DNA of 10,029 nucleotides from an uncultured Bacillota bacterium (GTDB taxonomy: Bacteria; Bacillota; Dehalobacteriia; UBA4068; UBA4997): contig CAQWMM010000019.1 of NCBI GenBank assembly GCA_948907985.1, positions 28,111 to 38,139 on the forward strand. The letters are read 5' to 3'. The position numbers and the translations under genes are program-made. The first letter of the stretch is position 1. Each line of letters starts with the position of its first letter. Of this stretch, positions 1-5,369 are shown piece by piece. The notes under the pieces are model-generated. The model ran no database searches and was not told the origin of the DNA. It saw only the letters and a program-made list of their open reading frames with translations.

Positions 1-1
1 A

Positions 2-48
2 ACACTTAACGATTAGCAAGGCCGCAGGCCGTAGCTAGAGTTTAGTGT
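2..48. repeat. Long imperfect hairpin at the end of the PHP gene
   Basis: Outer arms 2-10 and 40-48 pair with one mismatch. Inside them, TAGC (14-17) pairs with GCTA (34-37) and GGCC (20-23) with GGCC (27-30) around a GCA loop. The structure overlaps the stop codon of the PHP gene (42-44). It could be a transcription terminator for the minus-strand PHP/TraX operon, but the bases where a T-tract would lie fall outside the window. It could also be a dispersed palindromic repeat. Confidence 0.4.
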
Positions 49-923
49 GAACGATCGGCGAACAATTCCAGCAGCTCCGCGCCGCTGATCGTATAATCGC
101 CCAGACCGCCGTCATGGCAGTCCGAACCGCCGCTGATTGCCAAATGCAGCGAGTCCGCCATCTGCAAATAATGTTGCTGCAATTCGCCGGCTGGCTGGTC
201 CGGATGCCGGCACTCCAGGCCGTCCAAACCGGCGGCCGCCAGCTTAAGAATCAATTCGTCATGCCCGGCCTGTACCGGATGCGCCATAACCGCCACGCCG
301 CCGGCAGCGTGAATTAATTGCAAGGCCTCAAATGGTGTAAACGGATGGTGCGGAACATAGGCCGGGCAGCCAATACCCAGCCATTTGGCAAAAACTTCTT
401 CCCGCTCCGCCGCATAACCGGCCTCCACCATTTTCCGCGCCAGTAAGCCCCGGCCAATCGAGCCGCCGCCGGCATAATCCTGCAAAAAACTGTCGTCCAG
501 CGGCATACCCAGTTCCGCAAGTTTAGCCATCATTTTTAGCCCACGCTGCCAACGGTGGCGCTGCAACTCCCCTAAGCGCTCCGCCAGAGCCGCGCCCGGC
601 AGGCTATCGCCCGGAAAGTAACCCAACATATGCACCTCGTAGGCGCTGTCTTCATCCTGACCTCCTTGAACATCCGTGCTCATTTCCACGCCAAAAACCA
701 GACGCACGCCCAGTTCTTTAGCCGCCGCGGCCGCTTCCGGCAGGCCGTCCAGCGTATCATGATCGGTAATTGCCAGCCCGGTCAGGCCACATTCCCGGGC
801 ACGTCGCACAATCTCCGCCGGTCGCCAGATACCGTCCGACGCGGTGGTGTGAACGTGCATATCAAAACGCCCCGTCAGAAAATCTGCGCTATGCACATCG
901 CCAAACCATTTTTGATGATCCAT
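42..923 (-). CDS. PHP domain phosphoesterase (RNase AM / nucleoside bisphosphate phosphatase-like)
   Basis: Predicted 293-aa soluble metal-dependent phosphoesterase of the PHP family. The N-terminal motif DMHVHTTASDG supplies the first metal ligands (H23, H25, D30). LAITDHDTLDG gives H55, VFGVEMSTD gives E80, EVHMLGY gives H98, and VAVMAHPVQ and GGSDCHDGG complete the site near the C-terminus. Length and motif order match the YciV/TrpH group, whose known members remove phosphate from 3',5'-nucleoside bisphosphates or trim RNA 5' ends; which reaction applies here is inference. The start at 923 is preferred over an upstream in-frame start because AAAAGGAGT (931-939) is correctly spaced. That binding site abuts the TraX stop codon, so the two genes are probably co-transcribed and translationally coupled. 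All metal ligands appear intact. Confidence 0.9.
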   Translation of the reverse strand: MDHQKWFGDVHSADFLTGRFDMHVHTTASDGIWRPAEIVRRARECGLTGLAITDHDTLDGLPEAAAAAKELGVRLVFGVEMSTDVQGGQDEDSAYEVHMLGYFPGDSLPGAALAERLGELQRHRWQRGLKMMAKLAELGMPLDDSFLQDYAGGGSIGRGLLARKMVEAGYAAEREEVFAKWLGIGCPAYVPHHPFTPFEALQLIHAAGGVAVMAHPVQAGHDELILKLAAAGLDGLECRHPDQPAGELQQHYLQMADSLHLAISGGSDCHDGGLGDYTISGAELLELFADRSH

Positions 924-939
924 AAACAAAACTCCTTTT

Positions 940-1725
940 TTATTTAAGCACAAAATTACTTAGATAATACAACAGCAGAACATGGGCGGGATAGAAGACG
1001 TAAAAAAACCACTTCCAGCCGCGCCCCCGCTGCCGGTTATAAGCCAGCATAAAAGGCAGGGCCATCGCCATAAAATATTGATGCGAGGCTTCAATATCAC
1101 CAAGCATTTCCTGGCTGAACAGGATAAGGCAGAACAGCAGATAAACAACGGCCAGCCGCTCCGGGCGTTCTTTCAGAAAATACATGGCCACGCCCAGCGC
1201 GATGAAATCATAACCAAATTCATTCAGGGCCAGATTAGGGAAAATTGCTGTCAACAGGTCGCCGCTGATTTGGCGCAGCTGGGGCAGCAAATACCAAGGC
1301 ACGGCATAGAAAGCCAGCTGCATCAGCAAAACGCCGCCCAAGAGCAGGCCGCAGCGCAGTCGGTCCCGGCTGGCCAGTTCAATCACGCTGATCAGCAGAC
1401 AGGTCAGCAGCATGGTTACAAAAATATTGTGATTATAAAAACTGCCGGCCTCCGGCCACTGATAAACCTCCACCCACCAGCGCAGCGCCGCCATAATCAG
1501 CCCCATCAGATAGAGCCGCAAACAGAACCGCGCCCGGCTGTGCGTATAGTGATAACTCCATACCAGGCAGAACAGAAACAGCGGATAAGCCAGCCGGCCA
1601 ATATCCCGAAACCATGCCGGGGCGCTGTCCATATACATCCCAATGTGGTCAATCACCATAAAAATAACAGCCAGTATTTTCAAGTCAAAGCTGTTCAAAG
1701 AAAACCAGACGCCGCTTTTTGCCAT
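940..1725 (-). CDS. TraX family membrane protein
   Basis: Predicted 261-aa polytopic membrane protein of the TraX family (named after the F-plasmid pilin acetylase). Diagnostic motifs are LKILAVIFMVIDHIG near residues 15-29, RDIGRLAYPLFLF near 40-52, and a C-terminal FFYVFYPAHVLLLYY. About eight hydrophobic segments are visible. Chromosomal TraX proteins in Bacillota usually have no pilus locus beside them, and none is seen here, so acyl transfer to a surface molecule is only a family-based guess. The start at 1725 is chosen because AAAAAAGG lies about 8 nt upstream; two in-frame starts further up (GTG 1734, ATG 1731) would sit on or too close to that site. The downstream PHP gene begins 16 bp after the stop, consistent with a two-gene operon. 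Confidence 0.88.
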   Translation of the reverse strand: MAKSGVWFSLNSFDLKILAVIFMVIDHIGMYMDSAPAWFRDIGRLAYPLFLFCLVWSYHYTHSRARFCLRLYLMGLIMAALRWWVEVYQWPEAGSFYNHNIFVTMLLTCLLISVIELASRDRLRCGLLLGGVLLMQLAFYAVPWYLLPQLRQISGDLLTAIFPNLALNEFGYDFIALGVAMYFLKERPERLAVVYLLFCLILFSQEMLGDIEASHQYFMAMALPFMLAYNRQRGRGWKWFFYVFYPAHVLLLYYLSNFVLK

Positions 1726-1752
1726 ACACATCACCTTTTTTGCCTAGCAAAT

Positions 1753-1793
1753 TTTATATTTTTCATTATAGTATACTATCAAGCTAAAAGCAA
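1753..1793 (-). promoter_or_regulatory. Promoter(s) for the TraX-PHP operon
   Basis: Two overlapping sigma-A-like options are visible on the minus strand. One is TTGATA (1782-1777), an 18-bp spacer and TATAAA (1758-1753). The other is TTGCTT (1793-1788), a 17-bp spacer and TATAAT (1770-1765). Both lie 28-70 bp upstream of the TraX start in the divergent intergenic region. Sequence alone does not decide between them. Confidence 0.5.
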
Positions 1794-1804
1794 TCTCTTT
1801 TTAC

Positions 1805-1833
1805 TTGATTTTTTTTGACAAATCGCATATAAT
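1805..1833 (+). promoter_or_regulatory. Promoter of the RelE/ParE-type toxin-antitoxin operon
   Basis: TTGATT (1805-1810), a 17-bp spacer and a perfect TATAAT (1828-1833), placing transcription start near 1840, about 25 nt before the antitoxin ATG. A perfect TTGACA at 1815-1820 is also present but has no -10 box at a usable distance. No clear operator palindrome was found. Confidence 0.65.
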
Positions 1834-1864
1834 AAATTAACGGCTATAAAATGGAGGTGTAAAG

Positions 1865-2032
1865 ATGAATGCTCTGGCAGAACAAAATTTTATTCAACAA
1901 GAAAATCTTCGTCCCCAGCTTCTTGCCGGTTTGCAACAGGCCGAAACCGGAGAAACTAAGGATTTTGACGCCGTATTTGACCGTTTAGAAAAAAAGTATT
2001 CTCAATTAATCAAAACCGATAAGAAGTTATAA
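1865..2032 (+). CDS. Small antitoxin of the RelE/ParE module
   Basis: A 55-aa protein beginning MNALAEQNFIQQENL and ending in a charged helix (DFDAVFDRLEKKYSQLIK). GGAGGTG (1853-1859) is well spaced from the ATG. The gene ends 2 bp before the toxin start, a normal antitoxin-toxin arrangement. The identification rests on position and size: the protein is rich in helix formers and ends in a charged region that could wrap a toxin. It is too short to hold both a standard ribbon-helix-helix or HTH DNA-binding domain and a toxin-binding tail, so autoregulation may be absent or use an unusual fold. Family name unknown to me. Confidence 0.75.
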   Translation: MNALAEQNFIQQENLRPQLLAGLQQAETGETKDFDAVFDRLEKKYSQLIKTDKKL

Positions 2033-2034
2033 CT

Positions 2035-2367
2035 ATGACAGTGTATAAAATCAAAATCACACCTTTGGCTGAACAGGACATTGAACAAGCCGGTGATTAT
2101 ATTGCTTTCCAGTTATCCAACCCAACCGCGGCACTGAACACAGTGCAGAGAATCCGTCAAACTATCCGAAATCTGCAATTTATGCCCCAACGCCATCAAT
2201 TATACGAAGATCCAGATTTATCCGAATATAATTTGCGCGTCACCTATTTTAAGAATTACAGAATATTTTATTTAGTAAATGAAAATGAGGTTCAAATTAT
2301 TCGTGTTTTACATATGCTAACTAACAGTCCTGATTGGCTGTATCAAACATTAAATAAACCAAATTAA
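2035..2367 (+). CDS. RelE/ParE family toxin
   Basis: A 110-aa protein with the RelE/ParE fold pattern: an N-terminal strand (MTVYKIKITPLAEQDIEQAGDYI written in part as KIKITPLAEQDIEQA), two helices to about residue 50, then LRVTYFKNYRIFYLV and VQIIRVLHML near residues 67-95. Family members act as mRNA interferases at the ribosome (RelE) or as gyrase inhibitors (ParE); which applies here cannot be decided by eye. The start lies 2 bp after the antitoxin stop with only a weak AAGAAG upstream, so expression is probably coupled to antitoxin translation. Arg and Tyr residues typical of the active surface (R68, Y75, R76, R90) are present. A strong terminator follows the stop codon directly. Confidence 0.88.
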   Translation: MTVYKIKITPLAEQDIEQAGDYIAFQLSNPTAALNTVQRIRQTIRNLQFMPQRHQLYEDPDLSEYNLRVTYFKNYRIFYLVNENEVQIIRVLHMLTNSPDWLYQTLNKPN

Positions 2368-2404
2368 TGGCTCCGTGTTTTTATCACGAAGCCATTTTTA
2401 TTTT
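2367..2404 (+). terminator. Intrinsic terminator of the toxin-antitoxin operon
   Basis: ATGGCTCCGTG (2367-2377) pairs with CACGAAGCCAT (2385-2395), 10 of 11 bp, with a 7-nt loop and a downstream run of T broken by one A. It begins within the last base of the toxin stop codon. It lies tail-to-tail with the minus-strand operon ending at 2398 and may also weakly terminate that transcript. Confidence 0.9.
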
Positions 2405-3198
2405 TCTTTTTGCCAAAAACTGATTAAAAAACAGCCAACGCCCAGCAAAACCAGCAAACCAACCACCGCCTGCGCCCAGCCGTATTCATCGCCATCTCGG
2501 CGCAGGCCGCCCACCACAGCGAATTGCCACAAGCCCGCAAACATCAGCCAGCCCAGGCCCTTAACCCGCCAACTGGCCGCTTCTGGCCGTTCCCCGGCGC
2601 GCTCGCTGAACAGCAGCCGCCAAACCAGACAAAGCAGCAGCACGCCAATTTTATACAGCACCAGAAACAGGCCGTACACCAGCCATTTCACCGTTTGACC
2701 GCTCAAGACCGCAAACAATCCGCCGCCATGCAGAAAGTAATCCACAGCCAAAACCAGCAGAGCCAAGGCGGCCAGCAATTCCGCCCCGCTGGCCGCCCAA
2801 AACCGTCCGGCGGAAAAATCCACTCCCTGCCGCTGCACCTCCAGCCGCTTATAAACGAACATCAGCAGCAAAAAAACAGCGTCCACCAGCAGAATAGTCT
2901 GGAAAAAACGCGGCTGAAAAAGGAATTGCTGCAAATCCTCCGCCCAAGGGAAACCCCTGCCCAAAAAGCTGCTGAAAAACAGCGGCTGAACAATGGCAAT
3001 CGTAACAATAAAAATTCCCGGCGTCAGGCAAATAAGCAAGCGGTCAAAGCCATTTCGCCGCCGCACTGCCTGGGCCAGGCTAAACAACGGCGGCAGACCG
3101 CCCAGCATTTGCAGGCAAACCAAAAGCACGCCTGCGGCGGTCAACGCCGGTATCGTTTTAGCCAGATATTGCAGCCAAAGTTCCTGCAAAATTGACAT
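2398..3198 (-). CDS. Hypothetical 7-TM membrane protein
   Basis: A 266-aa protein I do not recognise. Hydrophobic segments lie near residues 15-36, 53-75, 97-118, 133-155, 162-192 (long), 214-232 and 240-262, giving about seven membrane spans. Cytoplasmic-type Arg/Lys-rich loops occur between them (RRRNGFDR, SERAGERPEAASWRVKG). The start at 3198 is supported by AAAGGAGCC (3205-3213). It is the last gene of the minus-strand operon that also holds the PIN toxin-antitoxin pair. Its ribosome binding site and first six codons (MSILQE) are nearly identical to those of the antitoxin gene upstream, suggesting the start was acquired by duplication or recombination. Confidence 0.75.
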   Translation of the reverse strand: MSILQELWLQYLAKTIPALTAAGVLLVCLQMLGGLPPLFSLAQAVRRRNGFDRLLICLTPGIFIVTIAIVQPLFFSSFLGRGFPWAEDLQQFLFQPRFFQTILLVDAVFLLLMFVYKRLEVQRQGVDFSAGRFWAASGAELLAALALLVLAVDYFLHGGGLFAVLSGQTVKWLVYGLFLVLYKIGVLLLCLVWRLLFSERAGERPEAASWRVKGLGWLMFAGLWQFAVVGGLRRDGDEYGWAQAVVGLLVLLGVGCFLISFWQKEK

Positions 3199-3216
3199 CC
3201 GCCCGGCTCCTTTCCG
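3181..3216 (-). repeat. Duplicated translation-initiation region, copy 1
   Basis: A 36-bp stretch covering the ribosome binding site, ATG and first codons of the 7-TM gene. It matches 3865-3900 at 34 of 36 positions, with no gaps. Outside these limits the two loci are unrelated. Confidence 0.9.
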
Positions 3217-3239
3217 ATAGGCGCTATCTAAAAAGCTGC

Positions 3240-3647
3240 CTAAGTTAAGCTCACAAAATCTTCCGGTAAAACAGCCGGAATTTGCGAATGAATAAAATCA
3301 GCAATGTTTCGTGTAATTATATATTTTGCACCAACACTCGCAGCACAGCCAGCCTGCAAACAATCCTCAAAATCAACAAAATCTTTCATTCCAATGGCCT
3401 TTACAACCTCCGAATGGCTAATGCTGACAATCTGTAATATACTACAAATATCCGTTAACATTGACCGGCGCATTTCATCTGGAATTTTGCGTAATATATA
3501 CCATAAATTGGCAATCGAATGAAAGGCGATATAACCATTTATATCCCGACTGGCGCACCTGCCAATAATTTCTGCCGCAGCCGTATAGAAAGGCTGTCTT
3601 GTTAACAGAAAATCTATAATCACATTTGTATCAATAAGCACAATCAT
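3240..3647 (-). CDS. PIN domain toxin (VapC-like endoribonuclease)
   Basis: A 135-aa PIN-domain protein. The first strand carries IDTNVIIDFLL with D6 and D12; the middle has the FHSIANLWYILRK segment typical of the Bacillota PIN_3-like group. The acidic cluster DFVDFEDCLQ (D89, D92, E94, D95) and ITRNIADF (D118 region) complete a Mg-binding active site. PIN toxins cleave RNA, often tRNA or rRNA; the target here is unknown. Its start overlaps the end of the antitoxin gene by 17 bp, the usual coupling for such pairs. All catalytic acids appear present, so the toxin is likely functional and held in check by the upstream gene product. Confidence 0.88.
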   Translation of the reverse strand: MIVLIDTNVIIDFLLTRQPFYTAAAEIIGRCASRDINGYIAFHSIANLWYILRKIPDEMRRSMLTDICSILQIVSISHSEVVKAIGMKDFVDFEDCLQAGCAASVGAKYIITRNIADFIHSQIPAVLPEDFVSLT

Positions 3648-3882
3648 ATTTCGCTGATCTTGCCTCCGCTAATTCTCTGTCAGGATCAAAGTCCTGCGGT
3701 AAATATTGCCAAACCTCCTGCCGCGCCCCGTGCAGTCTATGCAATGCCTGCAAGGCCATATCATCCTCAGCGTCTGCATTGCCCGCAAACATAAAACGCT
3801 GCATAAACTCAATTAAAAATTTAACATTATCATCCGACAGATTACTAATCAGCCGAACAGCCTGTTCCTGCAAAATTGACAT
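3631..3882 (-). CDS. Antitoxin partner of the PIN toxin
   Basis: An 83-aa protein, MSILQEQAVRLISNLSDDN onward, then a helix KFLIEFMQRFMF and a polar C-terminal half. This N-terminal pattern (short helix, LSDDNV, second helix) is one I recall for small antitoxins next to PIN toxins in Bacillota. The start at 3882 is chosen over the one at 3903 because the binding site AAAGGAGCC sits 6-7 nt upstream. The C-terminal part (QEVWQYLPQDFDPDRELAEARSAKY) is the likely toxin-binding arm. The gene overlaps the toxin by 17 bp and follows the 4-TM gene after about 40 bp. Confidence 0.8.
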   Translation of the reverse strand: MSILQEQAVRLISNLSDDNVKFLIEFMQRFMFAGNADAEDDMALQALHRLHGARQEVWQYLPQDFDPDRELAEARSAKYDCAY

Positions 3883-3900
3883 CTGCCTGGCTCCTTTCCG
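3865..3900 (-). repeat. Duplicated translation-initiation region, copy 2
   Basis: Second copy of the 36-bp element at 3181-3216, here covering the ribosome binding site and first codons of the PIN antitoxin. Two mismatches separate the copies. Confidence 0.9.
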
Positions 3901-3922
3901 CAAATTACATCAAAAAACTTTC

Positions 3923-4420
3923 TTAAAAATCTTCCTCATCGTCGTCCTCCAGCGGGCGCAGCTCCGCATAGCGCAAAGCGTTCAGGCTTAAAAACCAGTA
4001 AATACCCAAAATCAGCCACAGCCATTCCGCCTGGCAAATATCGACAGCAAATCCCAAAATAGCCGGTGTAAGCCCAACATCAACGCCCAACAAAATCAAC
4101 AGCCCAAAAATCAAGACCGCCACAAAGAACAGCGTGATTACCGACATCACGATGCGCAGCAAATTGCGCCGCCCCAGGCCCTCAATCTCCAGTTTGGCCT
4201 TGAGCAGCGAAAACAGCGCGGAAAAAAGCGCATAACCGGTGGTAAAATCCAACAGCGGACGCACCAACATAGTATCAAACGTCGGCCAAAATCCCTCATA
4301 TTGCTTGTTCCATTCCGGTATATGCGCCAGCATATAGCAATGTACCGCAAAAAGCAGAACAAAAATCACCGCCACCACCAGGTTTAGAATTTTAACTGGT
4401 TTTTTTATCTGATTTTCCAT
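3923..4420 (-). CDS. Hypothetical 4-TM membrane protein with acidic tail
   Basis: A 165-aa protein without a family I can name. Hydrophobic segments lie near residues 9-30, 56-75, 85-112 and 128-150, with a short charged loop (KAKLEIEGLGRRN) between the second and third. The C-terminus is strongly acidic (LEDDDEEDF). AAGGGGGC lies upstream of the ATG at 4420. It is the first gene of the minus-strand operon that continues with the PIN toxin-antitoxin pair and the 7-TM protein, and it is driven by a near-consensus promoter. Confidence 0.78.
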   Translation of the reverse strand: MENQIKKPVKILNLVVAVIFVLLFAVHCYMLAHIPEWNKQYEGFWPTFDTMLVRPLLDFTTGYALFSALFSLLKAKLEIEGLGRRNLLRIVMSVITLFFVAVLIFGLLILLGVDVGLTPAILGFAVDICQAEWLWLILGIYWFLSLNALRYAELRPLEDDDEEDF

Positions 4421-4451
4421 AATAAAAGCCCCCTTAAATTAACTAACTATT

Positions 4452-4480
4452 ATTGTATACCCTCCGCCGCCAAGTGTCAA
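4452..4480 (-). promoter_or_regulatory. Near-consensus promoter of the membrane protein / PIN operon
   Basis: On the minus strand, a perfect TTGACA (4480-4475), exactly 17 bp of spacer and TACAAT (4457-4452). Transcription would start near 4446, leaving a 5' UTR of about 26 nt before the ATG at 4420. The spacer is G-rich, unlike the AT-rich surroundings. Confidence 0.85.
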
Positions 4481-4549
4481 GCGTTTTTCCCTTTTAGAGG
4501 ATTTGTCTATTTTTTTGCTAATTTAGGTTATTTTTCTTATTAAAATGTA

Positions 4550-4578
4550 TTGTTTAAGACTGGCGAATATGTTATAAT
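4550..4578 (+). promoter_or_regulatory. Rubrerythrin promoter (extended -10)
   Basis: TTGTTT (4550-4555), 17-bp spacer, TATAAT (4573-4578), preceded by TG one base upstream, making an extended -10. Transcription would start near 4585, giving a UTR of about 70 nt. The -10 overlaps TTATAAT, half of the PerR-box consensus, but the second half does not match, so PerR control is only a possibility. Confidence 0.65.
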
Positions 4579-4619
4579 TTTTTGCAATTTAACAATAACC
4601 ATTCTTATTAATTATCAAT

Positions 4620-4638
4620 GCTAACCCACCAGGTTAGC
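4620..4638 (+). promoter_or_regulatory. 5'-UTR hairpin before the rubrerythrin ribosome binding site
   Basis: GCTAACC (4620-4626) and GGTTAGC (4632-4638) form a perfect 7-bp stem with a 5-nt loop, ending 5 nt before AGGAGGT (4644-4650). It has no T-tract, so it is not a terminator. It may stabilise the mRNA or affect initiation. Confidence 0.55.
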
Positions 4639-4656
4639 CCAACAGGAGGTTTTTTT

Positions 4657-5199
4657 ATGGCAGAATTAAAAGGCAGCAAAACTGAACAAAACCTGATGAC
4701 CGCCTTTGCCGGCGAGTCCCAGGCGTACACCAAATACCAATATTATGCCTCGCAGGCCAAAAAAGACGGCTATGTGCAAATTTCCCGCATATTTGAGGAA
4801 ACCGCAGCCAACGAAAAAGAACACGCCAAAATCTGGTTCAAGCTGCTGCATGACGGGACGATACCCCAAACCGAAGCCAATCTGCAAGACGCCGCCGCCG
4901 GCGAAAATTTTGAGTGGACAAGCATGTACGCCGATTATGCCAAAACCGCCCGCGAGGAAGGCCTGGACAAAATCGCCACGCTTTTTGACGGCGTAGGTCA
5001 GGTGGAAAAAGAACACGAAATGCGCTACCGCAAGCTGCTGGCCAATATTGAGCAGGGTATGGTATTTGCCCGCCAGGGCCAAACAGTTTGGATCTGCTTA
5101 AACTGCGGCCACATCCACGTCGGCGAACAGGCCCCGGCCATCTGCCCGGTTTGCAGCCATCCCCAGGCTTATTTTGAAATTAAACCCGAAAATTATTAA
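4657..5199 (+). CDS. rbr: Rubrerythrin
   Basis: A 180-aa cytoplasmic diiron protein that reduces hydrogen peroxide in anaerobes, using electrons from rubredoxin or NADH-dependent partners. The ferritin-like domain (about residues 1-135) has GES at E20, EKEH at E53/H56, EWT at E86 and VEKEH at E117/H120. The C-terminal rubredoxin domain has CxxC pairs at C147/C150 and C163/C166. The start at 4657 is preferred over 4618 because AGGAGGT (4644-4650) is correctly spaced and the protein then begins MAELKGSKTEQN, as in homologues. The gene is monocistronic, with its own promoter and terminator. Odd point: the residue equivalent to Glu97 of Desulfovibrio vulgaris rubrerythrin, the ligand that swaps with His56, reads as Ser89 here. 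Confidence 0.96.
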   Translation: MAELKGSKTEQNLMTAFAGESQAYTKYQYYASQAKKDGYVQISRIFEETAANEKEHAKIWFKLLHDGTIPQTEANLQDAAAGENFEWTSMYADYAKTAREEGLDKIATLFDGVGQVEKEHEMRYRKLLANIEQGMVFARQGQTVWICLNCGHIHVGEQAPAICPVCSHPQAYFEIKPENY

Positions 5200-5218
5200 T
5201 CAGGCATTAATCACAAGC

Positions 5219-5259
5219 AAAAGCAGGGAACCATCACCGGTTCCCTGCTTTTCTTTTTC
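5219..5259 (+). terminator. Strong intrinsic terminator after rubrerythrin
   Basis: AAAAGCAGGGAACC (5219-5232) pairs perfectly with GGTTCCCTGCTTTT (5239-5252) around a 6-nt loop, followed by a T-rich run. The A-run on the other side lets it act for minus-strand transcripts from the Lgt-like gene as well, though the minus-strand T-tract is short. Confidence 0.95.
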
Positions 5260-5260
5260 T

Positions 5261-5353
5261 TTCTGCTAATTTACATTCCCTAAAATATCTCATAATCATA
5301 ATAGCCACTTCCGCTCTGGTGGTATTGCTTACCATAGCAAGAGAATTATCTGC
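5261..5353 (-). pseudogene. Remnant of an SLH (S-layer homology) domain gene
   Basis: The minus-strand reading frame from 5353 gives ADNSLAMVSNTTRAEVAIMI followed by MRYF, the typical C-terminal end of an SLH domain (TRAEVAxMxMRY). An in-frame stop (5354-5356) lies directly upstream and there is no start codon or ribosome binding site, so this is a fragment and not a gene. SLH domains anchor proteins to the cell wall or outer membrane. The rest of the gene has been lost, apparently replaced by the AT-rich block that starts with the Lgt-like gene. Confidence 0.7.
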
Positions 5354-5369
5354 TTACCCCACGTTCAAT

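Noticed and set aside
982..1818. Long plus-strand ORF opposite TraX
   Set aside because: Antisense shadow of the TraX gene: Gln/His-rich, no ribosome binding site.
1815..1820. Perfect TTGACA as -35 of the toxin-antitoxin promoter
   Set aside because: Its distance to TATAAT (1828) is 7 bp and to the next TATAAA about 24 bp; TTGATT at 1805 has the correct 17-bp spacing.
2524..3195. Long plus-strand ORF opposite the 7-TM gene
   Set aside because: Gln/Lys/Arg-rich translation typical of the reverse strand of a hydrophobic GC-rich gene; no ribosome binding site.
3216..3228. Small palindrome GATAG-GCG-CTATC before the 7-TM gene
   Set aside because: Five-bp stem with a 3-nt loop and no T-tract; too weak to call a terminator or operator.
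4572..4586. PerR box at the rubrerythrin promoter
   Set aside because: Only the left half TTATAAT matches; the right half does not, so it was not annotated as an operator.
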